A DNA stretch of 64,000 nucleotides from Shinella sp. PSBB067. GTDB taxonomy: Bacteria > Pseudomonadota > Alphaproteobacteria > Rhizobiales > Rhizobiaceae. Made by a program: the position numbers and the translations under genes. Positions within the stretch are counted from its first letter, which is position 1. Each line of letters begins with the position of its first letter. The notes below the pieces were generated by a model. It was not told the DNA's origin. It made no database searches and saw only the letters and a list, made by a program, of their open reading frames with translations. The stretch lies in assembly GCF_016839145.1 (NCBI RefSeq), contig NZ_CP069303.1, forward strand, positions 2,170,001 through 2,234,000. Reading direction: 5' to 3'. This document shows, piece by piece, positions 9,884 through 20,514 of the stretch.

Positions 9884-10462
9884 TCAACCGATCTTGATGA
9901 CTGTGTCGGAAATGAACGAGAAGGTCGGCACGGCGAGGTTCTGCGGGGCCGGACCCTTGCGGATACGACCGGCAGTGTCATAGTGCGAACCGTGGCAGGG
10001 ACAGAACCAGCCGCCGAAATCGCCGGCCTGGCCGAGCGGAATACAGCCGAGATGGGTACATACGCCCACCATGATGATCCAGTTCTCCCGGCTCTCCCCG
10101 GCCGAGCGGTCGAGGTCGGTCGCCTGCGCGTCGGCCGCGATATTGGCATTGCGGGCAACCGGGTCCTTGAGGTCGGCGAGCGCGACGGCCTTGGCCTCCT
10201 CGACTTCCTGGTCCGTGCGGTTGCGGATGAAGACGGGCTTGCCGCGCCACTTGACGGTCAGGGACATGCCGGGCGTCAGGCTGGAGACGTCGACGTCGAT
10301 GGCGCCGAGTGCCAGCGTCGATGCATCCGGGCGCATCTGGTCGATGAACGGCCAGGCGACCGCCACGCCGCCCACAACGCCAGCCATCCCGGTGGTCAGG
10401 TAAAGAAAATCGCGGCGAGTGGGCTCGCCCAGAGATTCGCTTGTTGTCTCGTGTTCGCTCAC
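9884..10462 (-). CDS. petA: Rieske iron-sulfur subunit of the bc1 complex
   Basis: 192 residues from a GTG start with GAGGA upstream. A twin-arginine signal-anchor ([14 protein letters not shown]) targets the folded protein through Tat and keeps it membrane-tethered. The [2Fe-2S] ligands are in CTHLGC (Cys135, His137) and CPCHGS (Cys154, His157), and the disulfide pair is Cys140-Cys156. It is the first gene of petABC. The 263 bases upstream, up to the end of the ABC exporter gene, contain no other gene; I could not define a convincing promoter there. Confidence 0.97.
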   Translation of the reverse strand: MSEHETTSESLGEPTRRDFLYLTTGMAGVVGGVAVAWPFIDQMRPDASTLALGAIDVDVSSLTPGMSLTVKWRGKPVFIRNRTDQEVEEAKAVALADLKDPVARNANIAADAQATDLDRSAGESRENWIIMVGVCTHLGCIPLGQAGDFGGWFCPCHGSHYDTAGRIRKGPAPQNLAVPTFSFISDTVIKIG

Positions 10463-10725
10463 GGCTAAACCATCCTCTCACGCAATGTCTGCGGAAACCG
10501 CAACGCCCCTTTGAAAACCGGCAATATCCGGACACAATACGGCCATAGATTCCCCGTCAATCCGGCGCGTTCTATGCTTGATCGCAAATTATGTCCAGCC
10601 TTGGCAAGGGGAGGTGGGCACATTGTCGCGGGAAAAACCGGGCATCTTGACAAGGCGCAGGCATCGCCCCGGGCGTCCGGCGCTTGCGGCCTGAAAAAGC
10701 GAACGAAAAACGACGCTTGGCAGCG

Positions 10726-12594
<1,869 letters not shown>

Positions 12595-12657
12595 GCCCCC
12601 GATATAGGCTCTTTTGGACGGCGGGCAAATTAAAGATCGGCAAGGTGGCAGAAGGGA

Positions 12658-12969
12658 CTACGCCTCCAGAATACCCTCGATGTCCCGGCGCCCGTGAAGG
12701 ACGCGCAAGACGACAAGTTCGTCGTCCGTTACGAGATAATAGAGCTTTATTTCATCGAATCCACCGATGGACCATGTCCTCAAGCCGAGCAGCCGGCGAT
12801 TCTTCATGGGCCGCGGCGACCCCGCATGCGGCGTGTTCGAGACATGATCGATCGCCATGCGCACGGCCTCGAGGAAGCGGTCGGCCACCGGATTCAGTCC
12901 GAGATCGATGAGATACCCGATCTGCTTGAGAATATCGGCACGAGCGGACGGGAGGACAGTGGTTTTCAA
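12658..12969 (-). CDS. parE: Type II toxin, RelE/ParE family
   Basis: 103 residues. It reads as a ParE-like fold: an N-terminal helical hairpin (ARADILKQIGYLIDLGLNPVADRFL), then strands with conserved basic and aromatic residues (GSPRPMKNRRLLGLRTWSIGGFDEIKLYYLV) and the closing VLRVLHGRRD. ParE toxins poison DNA gyrase, while RelE toxins cut mRNA; the lack of obvious RelE catalytic residues favours ParE. Its start overlaps the stop of the antitoxin gene by four bases, the standard antitoxin-first arrangement. The pair sits between two paralogous ABC exporter genes. Confidence 0.88.
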   Translation of the reverse strand: MKTTVLPSARADILKQIGYLIDLGLNPVADRFLEAVRMAIDHVSNTPHAGSPRPMKNRRLLGLRTWSIGGFDEIKLYYLVTDDELVVLRVLHGRRDIEGILEA

Positions 12970-13238
12970 CGCGCACCGCTTTTACGGGGGCGTGCAGCAA
13001 GAAGCTGAGCCGCTTCGGACTTCAGGTCCGACCAGAAGGCAGCATCGGGCACGTTTCCGTTGCCGGAAGCCAGCCCTTCCAGCAAGAGAACCTCGAGCCG
13101 CGCTTCGTTCTCTTTTTCCTGGGCATCGCGCAAGAGACTGCGGAAATATTCGCTGACATTGCCGTATCCCTTCGCCTCAATCTGGCTTTCGACAAAGGAT
13201 TTCAAGCTGTCAGGCAGGGAAATGGTGATCGTCGCCAT
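12966..13238 (-). CDS. parD: Type II antitoxin, ParD family
   Basis: 90 residues. The N terminus is a ribbon-helix-helix DNA-binding domain (ITISLPDSLKSFVESQ...GYGNVSEYFRSLLRDA). The acidic C-terminal tail (DAAFWSDLKSEAAQ) would wrap the toxin. Antitoxins of this type repress their own operon. A strong AAAGGAG ribosome site lies just upstream. A candidate promoter with a 17-base spacer is listed separately. Confidence 0.88.
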   Translation of the reverse strand: MATITISLPDSLKSFVESQIEAKGYGNVSEYFRSLLRDAQEKENEARLEVLLLEGLASGNGNVPDAAFWSDLKSEAAQLLAARPRKSGAR

Positions 13239-13259
13239 TGGAACGCTCCTTTGCCGGCA

Positions 13260-13288
13260 AGATTAGCATTCCCAAGCGAATATACCAA
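13260..13288 (-). promoter_or_regulatory. Candidate sigma-70 promoter for parDE
   Basis: On the minus strand TTGGTA (-35) and TAATCT (-10) are separated by 17 bases, 22 bases before the parD start codon. The region is AT-rich compared with its surroundings. The antitoxin operator is expected to overlap it, but no clear inverted repeat was recognised. Confidence 0.45.
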
Positions 13289-13306
13289 TAGATAAGAACA
13301 ACTATG

Positions 13307-13331
13307 AAAACGCCCCGCCATGGGCGGGGCG
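13307..13331 (-). terminator. Terminator of ABC exporter copy 2
   Basis: Nine-base-pair GC stem (CGCCCCGCC / GGCGGGGCG) with a three-base loop. AAAA on its left becomes U4 for the minus-strand transcript. It separates the exporter gene from parDE. Confidence 0.6.
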
Positions 13332-13342
13332 CCTTCGTTTCC

Positions 13343-15196
13343 TTATTCCGCCGCCGCTTCCGCCTCCGCGTCGTCGGCGATGAAGCCGCCGGACTGGCGG
13401 GTCCACAGGTCGGCGTAGATGCCTCCCTTTGCGACCAGCTCGGCATGGGTGCCCGTCTCGTGGATATGGCCCTTGTCGAGCACGACGAGGCGGTCCATCT
13501 CCGTCAGCGTCGAGAGGCGGTGGGCGATCGCGATCACCGTCTTGCCCTCCATGAGGGCGAAGAGGTTTTCCTGGATCGCCGCCTCGACTTCCGAATCGAG
13601 CGCCGAGGTCGCCTCGTCCAGCACCAGGATCGGCGCGTCCTTCAGGAAGACGCGGGCGATCGCGATGCGCTGGCGCTGGCCGCCGGAAAGCTTCACGCCG
13701 CGCTCGCCGACCTGGGCATCAAGGCCGGAACGGCCCTGCTGGTCGGAAAGGGCCTCGATGAAGTCCCAGGCATTCGCACGCTTCGCCGCCTCGATGATCT
13801 CCGCGTCGCTCGCCTCCGGCTTGCCGTAGGCGATGTTTTCGCGGATCGAGCGATGGAGCAGCGAGGTGTCCTGCGTCACCACGCCGATCTGCCCGCGCAG
13901 GCTGTCCTGCGTGACCGTCGCGATGTCCTTGCCGTCGATGGTGATCCGGCCGGATTCCAGGTCGTAGAAGCGCAGCAGCACGTTCATCAGCGTCGTCTTG
14001 CCGGCGCCGGAGCGGCCGACGAGGCCCACCTTCTCGCCCGCACCGATGTCGAGCGACAGGTCCTCGATCACGCCCTTGTTCTTGCCGTAGTGGAAACGCA
14101 CATGGTCGAAGCTGATGGCGCCCCTGGCGGCCGACAGCGCCGGTGCCTGCGGCCCGTCCTCGATGTCGTGCGGCTTGGTCATCATGCCCATGCCGTCATA
14201 GACCGTGCCGATATTCTCGAAGAGCGCGGTCACTTCCCACATCACCCACTGCGACATGCCGTTGATGCGCATGGCAAGGCCGATCGCCACGGCGACGGCC
14301 CCCACCGTCACGTCGCCGGCCATCCAGAAATAGATGCCGATGGACGCCGTGAGGAACATTGCGATGACGTTGTTGATGTCGATCGCGATGTTGAACGAGG
14401 TGATGAGCCGCATCTGCTTGTGCACGGTCACGAGGAACTCGTTCATGCCTTCGCGGGCATAGGTTTCCTCGCGTCCGGCATGCGAGAACAGCTTGACCGT
14501 CGCGATGTTGGTGTAGCTGTCGACGATCCGGCCCGTCATCATGGAGCGCGCATCGGCCTGCTCGCGCGAAACCACCATCAGCTTCGGCACGAAATAGCGC
14601 AGGATCCCGACATAGACGACGAACCACACGACCAGCGGCAGCACGAGACGCAGGTCCGCCGAGGCGATGACCGCGATCATCGAGACGAAGTAGCTCACCA
14701 CATAGATGAAGACGTCGATGATCTTCATCACCGTCTCGCGCACGGCAAGCGACGTCTGCATGACCTTCGTCGAGACGCGGCCGGCGAACTCGTTGGAGAA
14801 GAAGCTCATGCCCTGGCGGATCAGGTAGCGGTGCATCTGCCAGCGGGCGATCATCGGGAAATTGCCCGCGAGCGCCTGGTGCATGGTCATGGTGTGCAGC
14901 GCGCCGAAGCCCGGGATGAGGACGAGCAGCAGCACGGCCATCCATATCAGCGTGCCGCCCTCGCGGGCGAGCAGCGTGCCGGGATCGCCGGCCGACAGCC
15001 AGTCCACGATGTTGCCGAGGAACTGGAACAGCACGACTTCCGCGATGCCGAGCACCATGGAGCAGAAGCCGAGCAGCGCCAGCCACGGCGCGGCGGGGCG
15101 CGTATAGTGCCAGAGGAAGGGCCAGAGGCCCTTCGGCGGAAGCGAGGGCGCCTCGGAAGGATAGGGATTCAAACGTCTTTCGAACCAGCCGAACAT
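13343..15196 (-). CDS. ABC exporter, fused membrane and ATPase domains (copy 2)
   Basis: 617 residues with the same layout as the exporter at 10726-12594: six membrane helices, then Walker A GRSGAGKTT near 395, Q-loop TQDTSLL, LSGGQRQR near 502 and LVLDEATSALD. The C terminus is acidic and Ala-rich (DDAEAEAAAE). Both ATPase sites have all canonical residues, so neither copy is obviously degenerate, unlike many heterodimeric exporters. A GGAG ribosome site precedes the ATG. A small open reading frame with a strong ribosome site lies 150 bases upstream on the same strand. Confidence 0.93.
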   Translation of the reverse strand: MFGWFERRLNPYPSEAPSLPPKGLWPFLWHYTRPAAPWLALLGFCSMVLGIAEVVLFQFLGNIVDWLSAGDPGTLLAREGGTLIWMAVLLLVLIPGFGALHTMTMHQALAGNFPMIARWQMHRYLIRQGMSFFSNEFAGRVSTKVMQTSLAVRETVMKIIDVFIYVVSYFVSMIAVIASADLRLVLPLVVWFVVYVGILRYFVPKLMVVSREQADARSMMTGRIVDSYTNIATVKLFSHAGREETYAREGMNEFLVTVHKQMRLITSFNIAIDINNVIAMFLTASIGIYFWMAGDVTVGAVAVAIGLAMRINGMSQWVMWEVTALFENIGTVYDGMGMMTKPHDIEDGPQAPALSAARGAISFDHVRFHYGKNKGVIEDLSLDIGAGEKVGLVGRSGAGKTTLMNVLLRFYDLESGRITIDGKDIATVTQDSLRGQIGVVTQDTSLLHRSIRENIAYGKPEASDAEIIEAAKRANAWDFIEALSDQQGRSGLDAQVGERGVKLSGGQRQRIAIARVFLKDAPILVLDEATSALDSEVEAAIQENLFALMEGKTVIAIAHRLSTLTEMDRLVVLDKGHIHETGTHAELVAKGGIYADLWTRQSGGFIADDAEAEAAAE

Positions 15197-15348
15197 GGCT
15201 TTCTCCGTAATATCAAGGACGGAACCGGCGCGGACGGCGCACGAGGCGCGCGGTCGGGAACGGGGTTCCGGCAGGATCGCCGCGCAACGAAAGGGCGTCG
15301 GACGGCGAATTGAAATAAAGGCAGGAGGAAATCTGCGGGGCGAAACGC

Positions 15349-15408
15349 CTAGGCGAGAAGTGGCGTCAATCGAGCCGGGAGGCGTAGCCGATGCGTGGTA
15401 TCCATCAT
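15349..15408 (-). CDS. Possible leader peptide or small ORF upstream of ABC exporter
   Basis: A 19-residue frame (MMDTTHRLRLPARLTPLLA) preceded by AAAGGGAGG, one of the best ribosome sites in the region, five bases or so before the ATG. It lies in the 346-base space between the exporter gene and trmL, which otherwise holds no recognisable gene. No run of a single amino-acid codon points to classical attenuation. Whether it is translated is unknown. Confidence 0.35.
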   Translation of the reverse strand: MMDTTHRLRLPARLTPLLA

Positions 15409-15542
15409 GAACCTCCCTTTCTCGCGTTGCAGATGGGTCTGGTTAGCGCGAAACGGCGCAATTTGCCAGACGGTTCGTCGCAAATTCGCATCTCCCGCCA
15501 ATTCTGTTGCCATGCCGCCACATCTGGACTAGGCGACACGGC

Positions 15543-16004
15543 ATGCCAGACCTTCGCATCGCCCTCTACCAGCCGGACATTGCCGGCAACACCGGCACCA
15601 TCCTGCGTTTCGCCGCCTGCCTCGGCCTTGCGGTCGACATCATCGAGCCGGCGGGCTTCGACCTATCCGACCGCAGCCTGAAGCGCGCCGGAATGGATTA
15701 CCTCGCCGCCGTGACGCTGACGCGACACGTCAACTGGGAGCGGTTCGAGGAATGGCGCTCGCAAAGCGGCCGCCGGCTGGTCCTCGCTTCCACCATGGCG
15801 GCCGCGCGCTATACGGACGTCGCCTATCGGGCGGACGACATCCTGCTCTTCGGCCGCGAAAGCGCCGGCGTGCCGGACCGCGTGCACGCGGCGGCGGACG
15901 GCCGGGTGCTCATTCCCATGGTCGAGGGCCAGCGCTCGATCAACGTCGCGCTCTCGGCCGCGATGATCTGCGGCGAAGCCCTGCGCCAGACGGGCTTTGC
16001 CTGA
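15543..16004 (+). CDS. trmL: tRNA (cytidine(34)-2'-O)-methyltransferase
   Basis: 153 residues, the size of a minimal SPOUT enzyme. It methylates the 2'-OH of the wobble base in tRNA-Leu isoacceptors. The trefoil-knot SAM-binding motifs are present: IALYQPDIAGNTG at the N terminus, LLFGRESAGVPD in the middle and RVLIPM...SINVALSAAM at the end. The start at 15543 matches the family N terminus; a possible start 36 bases earlier adds a Cys/His-rich tail unlike the family. petABC, trmL and hemF are often close together in related genomes. Confidence 0.94.
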   Translation: MPDLRIALYQPDIAGNTGTILRFAACLGLAVDIIEPAGFDLSDRSLKRAGMDYLAAVTLTRHVNWERFEEWRSQSGRRLVLASTMAAARYTDVAYRADDILLFGRESAGVPDRVHAAADGRVLIPMVEGQRSINVALSAAMICGEALRQTGFA

Positions 16005-16036
16005 CCTCGCATCGCCCGGCCGCCGGCAAACCGGTC

Positions 16037-16606
16037 TCATGCCGCCTCGTCGTAGCGCGTCGTGATGCGCGCCACCTTCAGCGCGTCGGCCCACCAGGTC
16101 AGGCGCTTCATCAGCACCGCGAGCTGGCCGTTGAGCTGGCCGGGGCGGAACGGGTTCCCGGCGGGGTCGAACTGTGTCCAGGCATGGGCAAGGCTCACCG
16201 TCTCGCGGATCGCGACGGCGTGCAGCTCGGCAAAGACCAGCCGCAACTGCTCGACCGCCCGCAGGCCGCCGGAAACGCCGCCATAGGAGATGAAGGCGAC
16301 GGGCTTGGCGTGCCAGGGCCGGAAGCAGCAATCGATGACCGCCTTCAGCGCCGCCGGATAGGCGTGGTTGTATTCCGGCGTCACGATGAGGAAGGCATCC
16401 GCCTGCGAGATTGCACTTTCGACGATCCCGGCCGATGCCGCGTCGAGGCCGCCGGGCGTGAAGGCCAGTTCCGCCGGGTCGACGCGGATGATGTCATATT
16501 GGCCGAAGCCGGCAAGCTCCGGCTCCAGCCATCCCGCGATCGTGTCGGCAAAGCGCCCTTCGCGGCCGCTGCCATAGATGAGGGCGATGGTCAGTCTGTC
16601 TTTCAT
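16037..16606 (-). CDS. NAD(P)H-dependent FMN reductase, SoxR-controlled
   Basis: 189 residues with a flavodoxin-like fold. It begins [17 protein letters not shown], where the phosphate-binding loop GSGREGR binds FMN, and carries [18 protein letters not shown], the hallmark of the NADPH-dependent FMN reductase/azoreductase family. The start at 16606 is where the homologous region begins. It is divergent from soxR (start codons 74 bases apart), and the shared gap holds a near-ideal SoxR promoter pointing at this gene. A role in the response to redox-cycling compounds is therefore likely. The exact substrate is unknown. Confidence 0.9.
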   Translation of the reverse strand: MKDRLTIALIYGSGREGRFADTIAGWLEPELAGFGQYDIIRVDPAELAFTPGGLDAASAGIVESAISQADAFLIVTPEYNHAYPAALKAVIDCCFRPWHAKPVAFISYGGVSGGLRAVEQLRLVFAELHAVAIRETVSLAHAWTQFDPAGNPFRPGQLNGQLAVLMKRLTWWADALKVARITTRYDEAA

Positions 16607-16644
16607 GCGGGGTTCGCTCCGGGTTGAAAAAGCAGGGAGCCGCT

Positions 16645-16675
16645 GGTATAGAACCTCAACCAAACTTGAGGTCAA
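16645..16675 (-). promoter_or_regulatory. SoxR-type promoter with 19-base spacer and SoxR box
   Basis: For the minus-strand flavin reductase, -35 TTGACC and -10 TATACC are separated by exactly 19 bases, the overlong spacer typical of MerR-family activation. The spacer and its edge hold the palindrome CCTCAA-N6-TTGAGG (16654-16671), which has the arms of the known SoxR box. Activated SoxR would untwist this spacer to turn on the reductase gene, while soxR itself is read away from the site. Confidence 0.85.
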
Positions 16676-16680
16676 CAGCC

Positions 16681-17151
16681 ATGACGGAAAAATGTCCGAA
16701 CAGCGCAATGCCCCGCGAACTCAGCGTCGGCGAGGTCGCCGAGCGCAGCGGCGTGGCGGTTTCCACATTGCATTTCTACGAGACGAAGGGGCTGATCCGC
16801 AGCCAGCGCAACCGCGGCAACCAGCGGCGCTACCCGCGCAGCATCCTGCGCCGCGTCGCGGTGATCAAGGTGGCCCAGCGCACCGGCATTCCGCTCGCCG
16901 AGATCGCGGACGCGCTTTCCGTGCTGCCGCACGACCGGCCGCTGACCGCGCAGGACTGGCGAAGACTCTCGCAGACCTGGCGCCGGCAACTCGATGACCG
17001 CATCGCGCGGCTCACGCGGCTGCGCGACCAGATCGACGGCTGCATCGGCTGCGGCTGCCTGTCGATGCAGGAATGCCCCTTGCGCAACCCGCTGGATACG
17101 CTGGCCGTCGAAGGCCCGGGCCCGAGATTGCTGGAGCCCGAGCCGGCATAG
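16681..17151 (+). CDS. soxR: Redox-sensitive transcriptional activator SoxR
   Basis: 156 residues, MerR family. The N-terminal winged helix reads [26 protein letters not shown], a dimerisation helix follows, and the [2Fe-2S] cluster motif C-x2-C-x-C-x5-C is at Cys121, 124, 126 and 132. This matches the E. coli spacing. Oxidation of the cluster by redox-cycling drugs or superoxide switches it on. Unlike enterics no soxS lies nearby; non-enteric SoxR proteins control enzymes directly, which fits the divergent flavin reductase gene. Confidence 0.97.
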   Translation: MTEKCPNSAMPRELSVGEVAERSGVAVSTLHFYETKGLIRSQRNRGNQRRYPRSILRRVAVIKVAQRTGIPLAEIADALSVLPHDRPLTAQDWRRLSQTWRRQLDDRIARLTRLRDQIDGCIGCGCLSMQECPLRNPLDTLAVEGPGPRLLEPEPA

Positions 17152-17245
17152 AGCGTTTCCGCGTCTTCCAAATCGCGAGAATGCTCCGCCCCTGCTTTCC
17201 GCTATTCCGGGTGCAACCCCGCCATGCGCGTTAGCTGGAACGGCT

Positions 17246-18526
17246 TTAGCCGAGGCGCGTCGCGAGCAGCTTGTCGACGCGGCGGCCGTCCATGTCGACC
17301 ACTTCGAAGCGCCAGCCCTGGGTTTCCGTGTACTCGCCGGTCTTCGGCAGCTTCTGGAGCGATTCGATGACGAGGCCGGCGGCCGTCTGGTAGCTGCGCC
17401 GGGCCGGCAGCGACAGGCCGAGGCGGTCCGCCATCTCGTCGATCGGCATGGAGCCGGCGATCAGCCAGGAGCCGTCCTCGCGCTGCACCGCATATTCGTC
17501 GTCGCCTTCCTCGATGTCGGCGCGGAACACGCCGGCGATCGCCTCCAGCACGTCGGCCGGCGTGATGACGCCCTCGAAGTGGCCGTATTCGTCGTGGATC
17601 AGGAGGAGCGGCACTTCCGAATTGCGCAGCGCTTCGAGCACGCGCATCGCATCCATCGTGTCGGGCACGATCGGCGCCTGGCGGATGAAGGAGCGGATGT
17701 CGAGCGGCTGGCCGCTCAGGAGAGCAGAAAGCAGCTCGCGCTTCTGGACGATGCCGACGATGGTTTCCGGTCCGCCGTCTGCGACCGGCAGGCGGGAGTG
17801 CTGGCTCTCGACGAGCTGCTCGTGGATCTCCTCCACCGTGTCGCCGAGGTCGATCCAGTCGACGTCGTTGCGCGGCGTCATGAGGCCGCGTGCCTCGCGG
17901 TCGGAAAAGCGCATGACGCCGGCGATCATCAGCTTCTCGCCGCCCTCGATGACGCCGGCCGCCTCGGCTTCGGCGACGATGGTCTTGATCTCCTCGTCCG
18001 TGACGACGCTTTCAGAGATCTCATGCTGGCCGAGCAGGCGGAAGATCAGCCGCGTCGAGGCGTCGAGCACCCAGACGGCCGGCGCGCCGATCCTGGACAT
18101 CAGCGACATGGCCGGCGCCACCAGCGTTGCGAAGCGCTCGGGATTGCGCAGCGCGATCTGCTTGGGCACCAGCTCGCCGACCACAACCGACAGGAAGGTG
18201 ATGATGAAGATGACGATACCGTAGCCGAGCGGGTCGGCCAGCCAGTCCGGCACGCCCTCGGCAGCGAGGATGTCGCGCAGGCGCCCGCCGAGCGCGGCGC
18301 CGGAGAAGGCGCCGGCCAGGATGCCGATGAGCGTGATGCCGATCTGGACGGTGGAGAGGAATTTCCCGGGGTTTTCCGCAAGCTTCAGCGCCGACGCGGC
18401 ACCGCGCGAGCCCTGGGCCGCCATGGTCTTGAGGCGTGGCTTGCGCGAGGAAACGATGGAAAGTTCGGAAAGGGCAAAAACCCCGTTCAGGAGAATGAGG
18501 AAGACAGCGATCGCGAGTTCGAACAA
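17246..18526 (-). CDS. CNNM/CorC-type membrane protein with CBS domains
   Basis: 426 residues from a TTG codon. The start is set by the family N terminus MFELAIAVFLILLNGVFALSE, and no ATG is nearby. Layout: DUF21/CNNM membrane domain (about 1-190, FALSELSIVSSRK, four hydrophobic segments), a CBS pair (about 200-330, LMTPRNDVDWID, GHFEGVITPADVLEAI) and a CorC/HlyC domain (about 345-425). Such proteins are often labelled hemolysin but are linked to magnesium or cobalt transport and tolerance; the hemolysin name should not be read literally. Confidence 0.9.
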   Translation of the reverse strand: MFELAIAVFLILLNGVFALSELSIVSSRKPRLKTMAAQGSRGAASALKLAENPGKFLSTVQIGITLIGILAGAFSGAALGGRLRDILAAEGVPDWLADPLGYGIVIFIITFLSVVVGELVPKQIALRNPERFATLVAPAMSLMSRIGAPAVWVLDASTRLIFRLLGQHEISESVVTDEEIKTIVAEAEAAGVIEGGEKLMIAGVMRFSDREARGLMTPRNDVDWIDLGDTVEEIHEQLVESQHSRLPVADGGPETIVGIVQKRELLSALLSGQPLDIRSFIRQAPIVPDTMDAMRVLEALRNSEVPLLLIHDEYGHFEGVITPADVLEAIAGVFRADIEEGDDEYAVQREDGSWLIAGSMPIDEMADRLGLSLPARRSYQTAAGLVIESLQKLPKTGEYTETQGWRFEVVDMDGRRVDKLLATRLG

Positions 18527-18659
18527 GGACTGTGAGCCGTGCTTGAGAACCGCAACGGCGCCTTTCTGTTGATGACGATGGCCGCAAGATAGGGGCGCGC
18601 GGGTTCGCCGTCAATCGAGCTTGCCGATCACGGTCGCGTCATGAGGCCTAAAAGGGGCT

Positions 18660-18917
18660 TCAATCGGCGCTCGGCAGGCGGCGCATGGTGAACTCGATGC
18701 GGTCGCCTTCCAGCATCCGCCAGCTTTCCACCTCGGTCCAGTAGGCAGCCTTCGGCCAGAGGTCGAACCATTCGCGCGCCTTCTCGCGGGCCGCCTGGCG
18801 TTCGAGGCAGAAGGTCTCGCGCACGAAATGGCCCTCGCCGCGGAAGGGCTTTTCGCGGCGGCGCCGCTCGATCTGGCGCCTGAGGCCTTCGAGGGGCGGT
18901 GCGGGTACACGCGCCAT
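18660..18917 (-). CDS. Small conserved-looking protein of unknown function
   Basis: 85 residues. A GGAGGAAACC ribosome site precedes the ATG at 18917, which picks this start over an in-frame start 159 bases upstream. The N-terminal half is strongly basic (LRRQIERRRREKPFRGEGH), and the C-terminal half has aromatic residues (REWFDLWPKAAYWTEVESW) and an alternating strand-like end (RIEFTMRRL). No family is recognised. It is divergent from hemF with 226 bases between the starts. Soluble, probably nucleic-acid or phosphate-binding by charge only; that is a guess. Confidence 0.7.
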   Translation of the reverse strand: MARVPAPPLEGLRRQIERRRREKPFRGEGHFVRETFCLERQAAREKAREWFDLWPKAAYWTEVESWRMLEGDRIEFTMRRLPSAD

Positions 18918-19143
18918 GCAGGTTTCCTCCTGTGGCGGTTCGGCCAGGGCGCGGGACGCATCGCACCGGAACCGCGTGAAAACGACGTGCTGCACTTTCG
19001 ATGGAACAAAGATAGGCCAGCGATCGTCCTTTGACGAGTCCCGCGCCCCGGCGCATTTTCGCGCCCGCGGTTGCAAAAAAGGGCAAATTTAACGACTGTG
19101 GCCGAAATGCGATTCGGCGGTGCGCCCGCCAGCGGGAAACACC

Positions 19144-20055
19144 ATGGAACGACCAGACCTGCCGAAAGGCCTGCCCGAGGACATCGAAGACAAGAAGGCG
19201 ATGGCCCGCGCCTGGTTCGAGCAGTTGCGCAACGCCATCTGCGCCAGCTTCGAGGCCCTCGAGGACGAACTGGAAGGGCCTCTCTCCGACCTGCCGCCGG
19301 GCCGCTTCGTCGGCAAGGACTGGCTGCGCGAGGACGGCGAAGGCGGCGGCGGGCGCATGTCGATGATGGAAGGCCGCGTCTTCGAGAAGGTCGGCGTCCA
19401 CACCTCCACCGTCTTCGGCGAGTTCTCGCCGGAATTCCGCACCCAGATTCCCGGCGCCGGCGAAGACCCGCGCTTCTGGGCCTCCGGCATCTCGCTGATC
19501 GCCCATCCGGTGAACCCCAACGTTCCGGCCGTGCACATGAACACCCGCATGGTCGTGACCACCAGCCGCTGGTTCGGCGGGGGCGCGGACCTGACGCCGG
19601 TGCTCGACCGCCGCCGGGTGATGAGCGATCCCGACACCGCCCTCTTCCACAAGGCGATGGAGATCGCCTGCAACCGCCATCCCGTCGCCGACCATGCGAA
19701 GTTCAAGGACTGGTGCGACGAGTATTTCTTCCTCAAGCATCGGGGCGAGCCGCGCGGCACCGGCGGCATCTTCTACGACTGGCTGCACTCGCCCGAAGAG
19801 CTCGGCGGCTGGAACGCCGACTTCGCCTTCACGCAGGACGTCGGCCGCGCCTTCGCCATGGTCTATCCGAAGATCGTCCGCTCCAACTTCAACAAGGGCT
19901 GGACGGAGGAGGACCGCGACGAGCAGCTCGTGCGCCGCGGCCGCTATGTCGAGTTCAACCTGCTCTACGACCGGGGAACGATCTTCGGCCTGAAGACCGG
20001 CGGCAATGTCGATTCCATCCTGTCCTCCATGCCGCCGGTGGTGCGCTGGCCCTGA
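19144..20055 (+). CDS. hemF: Oxygen-dependent coproporphyrinogen III oxidase
   Basis: 303 residues, normal length. It converts coproporphyrinogen III to protoporphyrinogen IX using O2, late in haem synthesis. The family signature [22 protein letters not shown] is at about 131-152, followed by the [18 protein letters not shown] block. The start at 19144 is picked because the protein then begins with the usual short acidic tail; an ATG 24 bases upstream is also in frame. No anaerobic FixK/FNR box (TTGAT-N4-ATCAA) is seen upstream. Confidence 0.97.
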   Translation: MERPDLPKGLPEDIEDKKAMARAWFEQLRNAICASFEALEDELEGPLSDLPPGRFVGKDWLREDGEGGGGRMSMMEGRVFEKVGVHTSTVFGEFSPEFRTQIPGAGEDPRFWASGISLIAHPVNPNVPAVHMNTRMVVTTSRWFGGGADLTPVLDRRRVMSDPDTALFHKAMEIACNRHPVADHAKFKDWCDEYFFLKHRGEPRGTGGIFYDWLHSPEELGGWNADFAFTQDVGRAFAMVYPKIVRSNFNKGWTEEDRDEQLVRRGRYVEFNLLYDRGTIFGLKTGGNVDSILSSMPPVVRWP

Positions 20056-20136
20056 GCCGCTAGCAGGCTTGTGATTACGGTTTGCCTTGCCTGCGTGCTA
20101 GAATGCATCAAGCATGATTCCACGGAGGAGGCAGTC

Positions 20137-20388
20137 ATGATCAATGTGATGCAAGACGCAGTGCATTCGGGCCTCGACCCGCAATCCGCCGATTTTCTCG
20201 ATCGTTTCGCAGAAACCATCCGCGCCGAAAGCGGCGTGGACCTGCCCCATGCCTATTTTGTCGCGGAGGCGCGGCTGCGGCTGTCGCGCGGGAACGTCCA
20301 CGCCATCGCCGGGCGCAGGACGAGGCCCGAGCCGCTCCGCTCGTCCGCCTGCTTCGACTGCTGGGCAAAAGACGAAGACGCCGCCTGA
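20137..20388 (+). CDS. Small hypothetical protein
   Basis: 83 residues. ACGGAGGAGGCAGTC places a strong ribosome site in front of the ATG at 20137. The first half is an amphipathic, acidic helical region (GLDPQSADFLDRFAETIRAES). The second half is basic (EARLRLSRGNVHAIAGRRTRPEPLR) and the end carries CFDCW, a possible metal or redox pair. No family is recognised. It lies downstream of hemF after 81 bases and before another small gene. Confidence 0.65.
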   Translation: MINVMQDAVHSGLDPQSADFLDRFAETIRAESGVDLPHAYFVAEARLRLSRGNVHAIAGRRTRPEPLRSSACFDCWAKDEDAA

Positions 20389-20457
20389 CGGCGTGGAACC
20401 GGAGGCGGCCTTTGCCGTTTCCGAAGACGGCCGGCACGGCCGAGGACCCGTCGCGGT

Positions 20458-20486
20458 TTGGCCGGAACGGCCTCATCTGCTATACT
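20458..20486 (+). promoter_or_regulatory. Candidate sigma-70 promoter of the DUF1059 gene
   Basis: TTGGCC (-35) and TATACT (-10) with a 17-base spacer, ending 28 bases before the start codon at 20515. A TATACT box stands out in this GC-rich intergenic stretch. Confidence 0.5.
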
Positions 20487-20514
20487 CGTTCCGTTGAAAC
20501 GACAGGAGATAGTC

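Noticed and set aside
10463..10725. Sigma-70 promoter for petABC (TTGACG and TATTGT)
   Set aside because: The two boxes are only 15 bases apart, below the usual 16-18, so I do not list it.
13304..15313. A 669-codon open frame antisense to the second ABC exporter
   Set aside because: No recognisable domain, composition of a reverse-frame shadow, and it covers the terminator and promoter region.
18918..19143. FNR/FixK box controlling hemF
   Set aside because: No TTGAT-N4-ATCAA or close variant; TTGCAAAAAAGGGCAA is only superficially similar.
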